Shown: piece after piece, positions 1-5,144 of the stretch | Numbering within the stretch: position 1 is the first letter of the stretch | Layout: every line of letters starts with the position of its first letter | Source of the DNA: Candidatus Eiseniibacteriota bacterium | GTDB lineage: Bacteria; Arandabacterota; Arandabacteria; Arandabacterales; Arandabacteraceae | DNA: 5,367 nucleotides | NCBI GenBank assembly: GCA_030622265.1 | Contig: JAUXGG010000146.1 | Span: forward strand, 1 to 5,367 | Direction of reading: 5' to 3' | Translations under genes and position numbers: made by a program | The notes under the pieces: model-generated | Told to the model about the DNA's origin: nothing | What the model saw: the letters and a program-made list of their open reading frames with translations, nothing else | Database searches by the model: none

Positions 1-293
1 GGAGTCGAGGGGCTCAAGGGCTCCGATGAGCCGCAGCCGCGCTGGTCGTAGTAAACCACCTTCAGATCAGAGAGCAGCCCGTCAAACCCCGGATACATGA
101 GGGCCTTCTCATAGCCCGGTCCACCGTGGGTGACGACCAGGGCATCGCCGGTACCCGCGGTCCGGTATGACAGCCTGACTCCGCTGCCATCACCCATTCC
201 CATCCTCATGTCCATCCTGGAGCACGATGAAAGCACAATGGCTACCGCTGTAAGCAGCAAGGGATATAGGAAGGTTCTCGGCTTCATCCGCAT
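1..293 (-). CDS. Lipoprotein alpha/beta-hydrolase, proline iminopeptidase-like (S33 family), 3' end outside window
   Basis: Translating the minus strand from ATG at 293 gives 97 complete codons open to the window edge, so only the N-terminal third of a normal ~300-residue hydrolase is present. Residues 1-24 form a lipoprotein signal peptide: basic start (MRMKPR), hydrophobic core FLYPLLLTAVAIV, then lipobox LSSC with Cys24 as the lipidation site. A short Met/Gly-rich linker follows (about 25-38). The catalytic domain begins near VRLSYRTAG. HGGPG (56-60) is the oxyanion-hole motif, and DQRGCGSSEP (83-92) is the signature strand-turn of proline iminopeptidases and related S33 hydrolases. The nucleophile Ser and the later catalytic Asp and His lie outside the window. 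The family removes N-terminal proline or other residues from peptides or hydrolyses esters; the substrate is not predictable here. A membrane-anchored, probably periplasmic, location is inferred from the lipobox. A second in-frame ATG at 287 is possible. The gene lies 66 bases after the nuclease stop, on the same strand. Confidence 0.85.
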   Translation of the reverse strand, partial: MRMKPRTFLYPLLLTAVAIVLSSCSRMDMRMGMGDGSGVRLSYRTAGTGDALVVTHGGPGYEKALMYPGFDGLLSDLKVVYYDQRGCGSSEPLSPST

Positions 294-309
294 CGTCGCT
301 ACTCTGCTG

Positions 310-314
310 CCTCC
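310..314 (-). promoter_or_regulatory. Possible ribosome binding site of the lipoprotein hydrolase
   Basis: GGAGG on the minus strand is a good Shine-Dalgarno core, but it lies 16 bases before the ATG at 293 and 22 before the ATG at 287. Both are longer than usual. No better-placed in-frame start was found, so the 293 start rests mainly on the signal peptide it produces. Confidence 0.4.
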
Positions 315-359
315 ATTATCCAGCCTGAACCAAAAGCGTCTCAGGCACCCGGACGAGGG

Positions 360-1556
360 CTAATTGCTGCCCCGCCGGAGCTTCGACAATTTAACCCAGG
401 GCCTTTCTTCCTGGCGGCCCATATCACTTATCTTTCGCGCCAATTCGGTGTCAAGCGCCCCCCTCTCAACAAGCTTCGAGAGGCTCACCGGACTCATCAC
501 CGCGACCTGCTCCCAGAGGCCCTCGGCCTTAACAAGCTCCTCGAGCTCCCTGCGGCCCGGTTCATCCTTTCTGGGCAGGGCGAGGCCCTTGTAGAATCTC
601 ACCATCACCCTGTGGCCACCTCCCTTGATGACCTCAATCTCTTTGTCCTTCGCGTATTTTATCAGCGCCGCTTTCACCTGCTCGAGATCTCTCTCGATCT
701 CGGTTTTCCTGGTATCCAGCTCGGCGTACTTGTCTACCAGGGTCACGCCGTTCTCGCTCGCATACTTCTCCGGCGAGAGCTCCGACATCTCAAACTCGTG
801 CCTCTTGGCGGGGCAGTATGGAGGATAGGCACACCAGTCGCAGAGCGCGCTCTCCCTCGGCCTGAAATCCGAGTCGGCTTCGATCGTCCTGATGCGGGCC
901 ATCACGTCCTGCTTCAGATTGTCCAACTGCTTCGATGTGCGACGCGACCTGATCTCCTTTCCGAAGACAAGATAGTGCCATACCAGGTCGACCTGCTTGA
1001 CATCCGGCCACATGTCCCTGACCGCCAGTTGATAGAGCGCAAGCTGCCGGTCCTTGTCGGCCTGGGCCTGGGTCGGAAGCCGCCCGGAGGTCTTATAATC
1101 ATGAATCTCATATGTTCCGTCCTTGGCCACGGCAAGCCGGTCGACATAACCCAGCATCGTGTAGTCTCCGGCCTCATCAATCGGGAAAGCCACCTTGTAC
1201 TCCAGCGCGATGGTGCGCGACTCATCGAAAGGCTGGTGCTGCTCGTAGTACTCCGCCACCGCCCTTCTGCCGACCTCCCTGTAATGGTCGGGAGTGTATT
1301 CTTTCCTCACGATCTTGATACCATCGTGCCAGTTCTTATCCCATTGCTGCTCATAGTAGGCAAGCAGCTCCTCCAGTGTGGGAACCTTGGTCATGCGAAT
1401 GTCTTTGTAGAGCTTCTCGAGGGCCTCATGCGCTCGCGACCCCATGAAGGCTTCGATCCCCTCTTCCTCAACCTCTATCTTGTCGATGTAGTGAAGCTTG
1501 AACTGCCGCGGGCAGTTCTGGTAGCTCTCAAGCCTGGAATGCGAATAGGTAGGCAT
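360..1556 (-). CDS. Stand-alone RecB/AddB/Cas4-like PD-(D/E)XK nuclease with four-Cys Fe-S motif
   Basis: The 398-residue product starts MPTYSHSRLESYQNCPRQFK, the typical opening of the PDDEXK_1 / RecB-like exonuclease family. The nuclease core is intact. His43 lies in GSRAHEALE (equivalent of the RecB motif His), Asp139 in GYVDRL, Asp153 and Lys155 in HDYKTSG (the D-x-K active site), and Gln171 and Tyr175 in QLALYQLAV (QxxxY motif). Cys15 together with Cys239, Cys242 and Cys248 (CDWCAYPPYC) makes the split C...CxxCx5C arrangement that binds a [4Fe-4S] cluster in AddB and Cas4. Residues about 273-305 look like a charged helix or coiled coil, followed by a basic strand-rich tail ending KLSKLRRGSN. 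The family cuts DNA ends in recombination and repair. No helicase, AddA, Cas1/Cas2 or other cas gene is adjacent, so a helicase-independent repair role is inferred rather than shown. Start ATG 1556 has a purine-rich SD 8 bases upstream. The gene has its own promoter and is followed by the lipoprotein hydrolase gene. Confidence 0.9.
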   Translation of the reverse strand: MPTYSHSRLESYQNCPRQFKLHYIDKIEVEEEGIEAFMGSRAHEALEKLYKDIRMTKVPTLEELLAYYEQQWDKNWHDGIKIVRKEYTPDHYREVGRRAVAEYYEQHQPFDESRTIALEYKVAFPIDEAGDYTMLGYVDRLAVAKDGTYEIHDYKTSGRLPTQAQADKDRQLALYQLAVRDMWPDVKQVDLVWHYLVFGKEIRSRRTSKQLDNLKQDVMARIRTIEADSDFRPRESALCDWCAYPPYCPAKRHEFEMSELSPEKYASENGVTLVDKYAELDTRKTEIERDLEQVKAALIKYAKDKEIEVIKGGGHRVMVRFYKGLALPRKDEPGRRELEELVKAEGLWEQVAVMSPVSLSKLVERGALDTELARKISDMGRQEERPWVKLSKLRRGSN

Positions 1557-1564
1557 CGTGTGAA

Positions 1565-1573
1565 CCCCTTCTT
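1565..1573 (-). promoter_or_regulatory. Ribosome binding site of the PD-(D/E)XK nuclease
   Basis: AAGAAGGGG on the minus strand sits 8 bases before ATG 1556. It is an imperfect but well-placed Shine-Dalgarno, and it supports this start, which also places the conserved SHSRLESYQNCP opening at the very N-terminus. Confidence 0.55.
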
Positions 1574-1605
1574 AGCATCATCGCCAACTCCCACTGTTCC
1601 CTGCG

Positions 1606-1635
1606 GTTATAAGGCATAAGGAGGGGTGCTGTCAA
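1606..1635 (-). promoter_or_regulatory. Sigma70-type promoter of the nuclease gene
   Basis: Reading the minus strand, a consensus -35 TTGACA (1635-1630) is followed by -10 TATAAC (1611-1606) after an 18-base spacer. Read one base earlier, the -10 is TTATAA with a 17-base spacer. Eleven of twelve consensus bases match in the first reading. Transcription would start near 1600, giving an untranslated leader of about 45 bases before ATG 1556. The promoter lies in the 130-base gap after the stop of the upstream metallo-beta-lactamase-fold gene on the same strand, so the nuclease need not depend on read-through. Confidence 0.65.
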
Positions 1636-1663
1636 GTTGATGAAATTGGGAACAAGACATCAA

Positions 1664-1673
1664 TGGGGTCAGG
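1664..1673. repeat. Isolated copy of TGGGGTCAGG motif
   Basis: TGGGGTCAGG here is identical over 10 bases to 2996-3005, the left outer arm of the large palindrome in the divergent region. It lies 13 bases beyond the stop codon of the metallo-beta-lactamase-fold gene. No matching right arm CTGACCCC is found nearby, so it could be a decayed half-copy of a dispersed repeat, or chance. Confidence 0.35.
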
Positions 1674-1686
1674 GGTCGCCGCGCCT

Positions 1687-2922
1687 CTACCGGCGCACCA
1701 CCTTCCTGGGCACATTGCCGGTCTCTCCTCCCAGCCGGACGAAGTAAACGCCGGGAGCCACGGGACTCCCCGCAACCGAGCGTCCGTTCCAGGAGACAGC
1801 CTGCAGCGTCTGGCCGGCCCCGACAGCCGAAAGGACATTCACCAGCCGTCCCTGCACATCGTAGATCTCGAGTTTGAGGTCTCTGCCGCCTACCCCACCA
1901 AGGTAGAAGGTGGTCTCGCCGAAGAACGGATTGGGAGAGATCTCCAGGGAGAGCGGCTGGGCGGCCACCTCGACACCGGAGATGCCGAGATCGTAGAAGT
2001 CGCCGTCCACGGTGAAGTAACCGGGAAATACCTCGATGACGACATGGCCGCCGACCACCTCGCCCTCACCCGCAGGTATGGTGCCTCCGCTTCCTGTTTC
2101 AGTCTGGTAGATGTAACTTCCGTAGCTCACGAGCCTGTTTAGAATGGTCTGCGTGGGATGACCGTACGAGTTGGAGCCCACGGATATGATGGATACTTCC
2201 GGGAGCAATGTGGAAACGAAATTCGTGTTCGAATTGCTGGAGCTGCCGTGGTGGTCAACCCGGTAGACATCTACGTCGCCGACATCCGGAGCCGTCGGAG
2301 TCTCGATGTCGCTGTAAGAGGACGAGTTTACACCTGACAGGTCGCCCCCCACGAAGAAGTCGAAATCTCCGTACTCGACCAGGAGACCGACGCACATATC
2401 GTTCTCATCGTGATTACTGCTCAGGAAAGGCGGGGAAAGTGCACCGTTTCCGTTCACCGTCACACAGGTTGCCGTGACGCCGCCGCCGAGATCTATGACC
2501 TGATTGTCCACGATCGTGGTGCGTTTCGGAGCTACCGCGTTGGCATAATCCTGGTAGGTGATCGTTGTGTATGACCAACCCCTGTCCAGAACCGACACCC
2601 GGACAGAATCTATGCCCAGGCTGTTCACTACCTCGTCTATCCCACCGACATGGTCCATATGGTAATGCGAGCTGCCTATGTAGTCGAGGGCGCTCAAGCC
2701 CAGGCTTTGCATATAGGGGATCACCGTATCATTGCCCCGACCGTTCGTGCCGGCGTCAAAGAGCAGGGTTCCACCCGTGGGTGATATGATCAGGGTGCAA
2801 TCTCCCTGGCCAACGTCTATGCAGTGAATCTCCAGCGAAGCCCGGGACTGCCCAGCACCGAGCAGGATCAGGAGCCCCAGAGTCAGGGCCAATGTAAGCA
2901 TACGCAAGCATGTAGTCTTCAT
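1687..2922 (-). CDS. Secreted metallo-beta-lactamase-fold hydrolase (ComEC C-terminal-like) with FlgD-like/T9SS sorting domain
   Basis: The 411-residue product has three parts. Residues 1-28 are a Sec signal peptide: KTTCLR start, long Leu-rich core, likely cleavage after SRA at Ala28. Residues about 30-300 are a metallo-beta-lactamase fold closest to the detached domain at the C-terminus of ComEC (COG2333 type). The markers are IDVGQGDC (35-42), LLFDAG (53-58), metal-binding SHYHMDHVGG (85-94), GGDLSG with Asp194, VDHHGSS (222-228) and SYGHP with His255. All expected metal ligands are present. Residues about 324-411 match the FlgD-like / Por secretion C-terminal sorting domain: ISPNPF, LEIYDVQGRLV, WNGRS, PVAPGVYFVRL and terminal RKVVRR. 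The fold hydrolyses phosphodiester or ester bonds; extracellular nuclease or phosphodiesterase activity is plausible but not shown. Unlike ComEC there are no channel helices. Start ATG 2922 gives a well-formed signal peptide. The gene is divergent from the aconitase gene. Confidence 0.88.
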   Translation of the reverse strand: MKTTCLRMLTLALTLGLLILLGAGQSRASLEIHCIDVGQGDCTLIISPTGGTLLFDAGTNGRGNDTVIPYMQSLGLSALDYIGSSHYHMDHVGGIDEVVNSLGIDSVRVSVLDRGWSYTTITYQDYANAVAPKRTTIVDNQVIDLGGGVTATCVTVNGNGALSPPFLSSNHDENDMCVGLLVEYGDFDFFVGGDLSGVNSSSYSDIETPTAPDVGDVDVYRVDHHGSSSNSNTNFVSTLLPEVSIISVGSNSYGHPTQTILNRLVSYGSYIYQTETGSGGTIPAGEGEVVGGHVVIEVFPGYFTVDGDFYDLGISGVEVAAQPLSLEISPNPFFGETTFYLGGVGGRDLKLEIYDVQGRLVNVLSAVGAGQTLQAVSWNGRSVAGSPVAPGVYFVRLGGETGNVPRKVVRR

Positions 2923-2932
2923 AGATATTCTT

Positions 2933-2938
2933 CCCCTT
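2933..2938 (-). promoter_or_regulatory. Ribosome binding site of the secreted metallo-beta-lactamase-fold gene
   Basis: AAGGGG on the minus strand, inside the purine run AAAAGGGGAAGAA, lies 10 bases before ATG 2922. It resembles the AAGAAGGGG run before the nuclease gene. Confidence 0.45.
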
Positions 2939-2956
2939 TTGAGATTTGCTCGTGTA

Positions 2957-2990
2957 TCTATAGTTTACCACATCCCGAACCCAAATTCAA
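2957..2990 (-). promoter_or_regulatory. Weak candidate promoter of the metallo-beta-lactamase-fold gene
   Basis: On the minus strand, TTGAAT (2990-2985) and TAAACT (2967-2962) are separated by 17 bases, each matching 4 of 6 consensus positions. An overlapping alternative -10 is TATAGA (2962-2957). Position is right for a short leader before ATG 2922, but the match is modest. Its -35 side lies 6 bases from the large palindrome. Confidence 0.3.
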
Positions 2991-2996
2991 CAGATT

Positions 2997-3042
2997 GGGG
3001 TCAGGTACCGAATCGTGAATTCACGATTCAAGAGCTGACCCC
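2997..3042. repeat. 46-base nested palindrome, REP-like element
   Basis: Two inverted repeats share one centre, between 3019 and 3020. The inner one is a perfect 20-base palindrome at 3010-3029, with arm GAATCGTGAA and an EcoRI-like GAATTC core. The outer one pairs GGGGTCAG (2997-3004) with CTGACCCC (3035-3042). The arms are separated from the inner stem by five largely unpaired bases on each side (GTACC and AAGAG). No T-run follows on either strand and it lies upstream of both flanking genes, so it is not a terminator. Its form suits a single-strand-folding intergenic repeat of the REP type mobilised by Y1 (IS200-like) transposases, or a large operator. Which one cannot be decided from one copy. 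Confidence 0.75.
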
Positions 3043-3062
3043 CGCGTACTCTATTCTCCCTC

Positions 3063-3103
3063 TCCCTATTGGATGCATTGGCCCTGCAATAGCTTCCCTA
3101 TTG
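3063..3103 (+). repeat. Direct repeat TCCCTATTG x2 upstream of the aconitase promoter
   Basis: TCCCTATTG occurs at 3063-3071 and again at 3095-3103. The starts are 32 bases apart, close to three helical turns. The second copy ends 3 bases before the proposed -35 element of the aconitase gene and overlaps an alternative -35 (TTGACT, 3101-3106). The spacing would let a dimeric or paired regulator bind one face of the helix, but two 9-base copies could also be chance. Confidence 0.4.
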
Positions 3104-3105
3104 AC

Positions 3106-3134
3106 TTGAGCTGGGGACAGATTCATGCTATTAT
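3106..3134 (+). promoter_or_regulatory. Candidate sigma70 promoter of the aconitase operon
   Basis: TTGAGC (3106-3111) and TATTAT (3129-3134) are separated by 17 bases, matching 4 and 5 of 6 consensus positions. Transcription would start near 3141, leaving a leader of about 50 bases. A better -35 match, TTGACT (3101-3106), is 22 bases from this -10 and so too far. The spacer and -10 lie inside an inverted repeat. Confidence 0.5.
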
Positions 3135-3141
3135 CCCCAGC
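3110..3141. repeat. Inverted repeat GCTGGGGA / TCCCCAGC covering the aconitase promoter
   Basis: Perfect 8-base arms at 3110-3117 and 3134-3141 are separated by 16 bases. The left arm runs into GGGGACAG, one base different from the GGGGTCAG arm of the palindrome at 2997-3042. The dyad spans the end of the proposed -35, the spacer, the -10 and the start-site region. It could be an operator for a repressor or a partly decayed member of the same repeat family that has been adopted as a promoter. Confidence 0.5.
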
Positions 3142-3177
3142 CGATAACCGCAAGAAACAATGATTTCACGTCTCACC

Positions 3178-3185
3178 AGGGAGGT
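3178..3185 (+). promoter_or_regulatory. Ribosome binding site fixing the GTG start of the aconitase gene
   Basis: AGGGAGGT is a near-complete Shine-Dalgarno, 6 bases before GTG 3192. No in-frame ATG lies between it and the conserved coding region, and the nearby ATG at 3160 is out of frame, so the GTG start is well supported. Confidence 0.8.
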
Positions 3186-3191
3186 ATTGCC

Positions 3192-5120
3192 GTGGGAAAG
3201 TCAGTAGCTCAGAAGATTCTGGAAGACCACCTGGTCTCCGGCAAGCTGGAGCCGGGAACCGAGATCGCGATAAGGATCGACCAGACCCTCACTCAGGACG
3301 CCACCGGTACGATGTCCTATCTCCAGTTCGAGGCGATGGGCATACCGAGGGTCAAGACCAAGCTCTCGGTGAGCTATGTCGATCACAATACCCTGCAGAC
3401 AGGCTTCGAGAATGCGGACGACCACAGGTTCCTCCAGAGCGTAGCCGCGAAATATGGAATCCACTTCTCGAGGCCTGGAAACGGTATATGCCACCAGTTG
3501 AACCTGGAGCGCTTTGGTGTTCCCGGCAGGACCCTCCTGGGATCCGATAGCCACACACCTACCGGCGGCGGCATCGGCATGATAGCCATAGGCGCCGGGG
3601 GCCTCGATGTGGCGGCCGCGATGGCGGGCTATCCTTTCTATCTGCCGGCTCCGAAGATCGTGCTGGTCAACCTCAAGGGCGAGCTTCCCGACTGGGTAGC
3701 AGGTAAGGATGTGATCCTTGAACTCCTTCGCAGGCTCTCTGTAAAGGGCGGCGTGGGCAAGATAATGGAGTACGCCGGCGAGGGGATCAAGTCTCTCGAT
3801 GCCACGGCTCGAGCGACCATCACCAATATGGGTGCCGAACTGGGGGCAACCACTTCGGTATTCCCAAGTGACGAGGTGACACGCGCCTTCCTCAAGGCCC
3901 AGGACAGGGAGAAAGACTGGAAGGAGATCGTCGCCGACCCGGATGCAGAGTACGATGAGACCATAGACCTCGATCTCTCCTCGCTTGAGCCCATGATTGC
4001 CCAACCCCACAGTCCCGATAATGTAGTCAAGGTAAGCGAGATCGAAGGCAAGCCTGTCCAGCAGGTGGTGATCGGGAGTTGCACCAACTCCTCTCTCAAG
4101 GAGATGCTAACCGCGGCGGAAGTCCTGGACGGAAAGACGATTCCGGAGGGCATGAGCCTCGTCATATCCCCCGGTAGCCGGCAGGTATATGAGACGCTGG
4201 CCGGGAACGGAGGCCTGGCGAAAATGGTCGGGGCGGGAGCCCGGATCATGGAATCAACCTGCGGGGCATGCATCGGAATGGGACAGGCGCCTCCTTCGGG
4301 TTCCACGACCGTGCGAACCTTCAACCGCAATTTCCTGGGCCGCAGCGGTACCAAAGACGCCTTAGTTTATCTGGGAAGCGTGGAGACCGCACTGGCGACG
4401 GCCGTGAGCGGCGTCGTGGCGGATCCACGGAAGCTCGGCAAGGCCCCCTCCATCACGCTCCCCGAGCACTACCTCATAAACGATAACATGATCATCGTGC
4501 CGCCCTTGGACGGCAGCAAGGTCGAGATAATCCGCGGCCCCAATATCAAGCCGCTTCCCCAGGCCAAGCCGCTTCCCGACAAGATCGAGGGAACCGTGCT
4601 TCTTAAGGTCGAGGACAATATAACCACCGATCACATCATGCCGGCGGGAGCCAAGATCCTGCCGCTCAGATCAAATATCCCGGCCATTGCGGAGCACGTT
4701 TTCGAGGTCGTCGATCCCACCTTCGCCAAGCGGGCCAAGGACTCCGGCGGAGGCTTCATCGTGGGAGGCGAGAACTACGGTCAGGGTTCAAGCCGAGAGC
4801 ACGCCGCCCTAGCGCCAATGTATCTCGGGGTAAAGTGGGTCCTTGCCAAGTCGTTTGCGCGAATCCACAAGGCCAATCTGGTCAACTTCGGCATCCTGCC
4901 CCTCACTTTTGCCGATGCCGATGACTATGGCAAGATCGAGAGCGGGGATAAGATCCGCCTTGAGAGCGTGAGGTCAAGTGTCGAGAAGGATGAGCCCCTG
5001 ACGCTCATCAATGAGACCAAGGGCACCGAGATCGCGGTTGAGTATGATCTTTCCGAGAGACAGCGGAACACTCTGCTCGACGGGGGCCTTCTCAATCACG
5101 TTAAGAGGTCGGTCTCGTAA
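3192..5120 (+). CDS. acn: Aconitate hydratase, short 'Aquifex type' aconitase/isopropylmalate isomerase superfamily enzyme
   Basis: This complete 642-residue protein carries all aconitase landmarks in order. They are IDQTLTQDATG (29-39), DHNTLQTGFEN (64-74), GICHQ (98-102), GSDSHTPTGGG (117-127), GSCTNSS with Cys297, STCGACIGMG with Cys357 and Cys360, the swivelling-domain motif DNITTDHIMPAG (475-486), and NYGQGSSREHAAL (528-540) with the substrate-binding Ser-Arg. The three cysteines are the standard [4Fe-4S] ligands. Citrate-to-isocitrate isomerisation through cis-aconitate in the cytoplasm (TCA cycle) is the expected reaction. The length is well below AcnA (~890) and AcnB (~860) and fits the short Aquifex-type family, which lies near homoaconitase and LeuC-LeuD. 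In this family the large and small subunits are effectively one chain, with the swivelling domain beginning near residue 465. Homoaconitase or isopropylmalate isomerase activity therefore remains possible. Start is GTG. A VIT-type metal transporter gene follows after 24 bases. Confidence 0.93.
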   Translation: MGKSVAQKILEDHLVSGKLEPGTEIAIRIDQTLTQDATGTMSYLQFEAMGIPRVKTKLSVSYVDHNTLQTGFENADDHRFLQSVAAKYGIHFSRPGNGICHQLNLERFGVPGRTLLGSDSHTPTGGGIGMIAIGAGGLDVAAAMAGYPFYLPAPKIVLVNLKGELPDWVAGKDVILELLRRLSVKGGVGKIMEYAGEGIKSLDATARATITNMGAELGATTSVFPSDEVTRAFLKAQDREKDWKEIVADPDAEYDETIDLDLSSLEPMIAQPHSPDNVVKVSEIEGKPVQQVVIGSCTNSSLKEMLTAAEVLDGKTIPEGMSLVISPGSRQVYETLAGNGGLAKMVGAGARIMESTCGACIGMGQAPPSGSTTVRTFNRNFLGRSGTKDALVYLGSVETALATAVSGVVADPRKLGKAPSITLPEHYLINDNMIIVPPLDGSKVEIIRGPNIKPLPQAKPLPDKIEGTVLLKVEDNITTDHIMPAGAKILPLRSNIPAIAEHVFEVVDPTFAKRAKDSGGGFIVGGENYGQGSSREHAALAPMYLGVKWVLAKSFARIHKANLVNFGILPLTFADADDYGKIESGDKIRLESVRSSVEKDEPLTLINETKGTEIAVEYDLSERQRNTLLDGGLLNHVKRSVS

Positions 5121-5144
5121 ACCGGGACAGGGTAGTAAGGCTCT

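Noticed and set aside
323..346. Hairpin GCCTGA / TCAGGC between the nuclease stop and the lipoprotein gene, considered as a terminator
   Set aside because: The stem has only six pairs with a 12-base loop and no T-run follows on the minus strand, so it is unlikely to terminate transcription.
360..1556. Nuclease considered as a CRISPR Cas4
   Set aside because: The Fe-S nuclease core is shared with Cas4, but the protein is about twice Cas4 length and there is no repeat-spacer array or other cas gene in the window.
612..1619. 335-codon open frame on the plus strand opposite the nuclease gene
   Set aside because: It is antisense to a gene with intact family motifs. Its product shows no recognisable domain, and such shadows are common in GC-rich coding DNA.
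2923..3191. Divergent region considered for a riboswitch or small RNA
   Set aside because: The palindromes account for the visible structure, and no known riboswitch consensus or T-run terminator was recognised.
3160..3207. 15-codon ATG frame overlapping the aconitase start (possible leader peptide)
   Set aside because: It has no convincing Shine-Dalgarno, no run of regulatory codons and no attenuator-like hairpin. A chance frame is the simpler reading.
3201..4354. Long minus-strand open frames (269 and 238 codons) inside the aconitase gene
   Set aside because: They lie wholly opposite a complete, strongly conserved aconitase frame and show no family motifs. These are codon-bias shadows.
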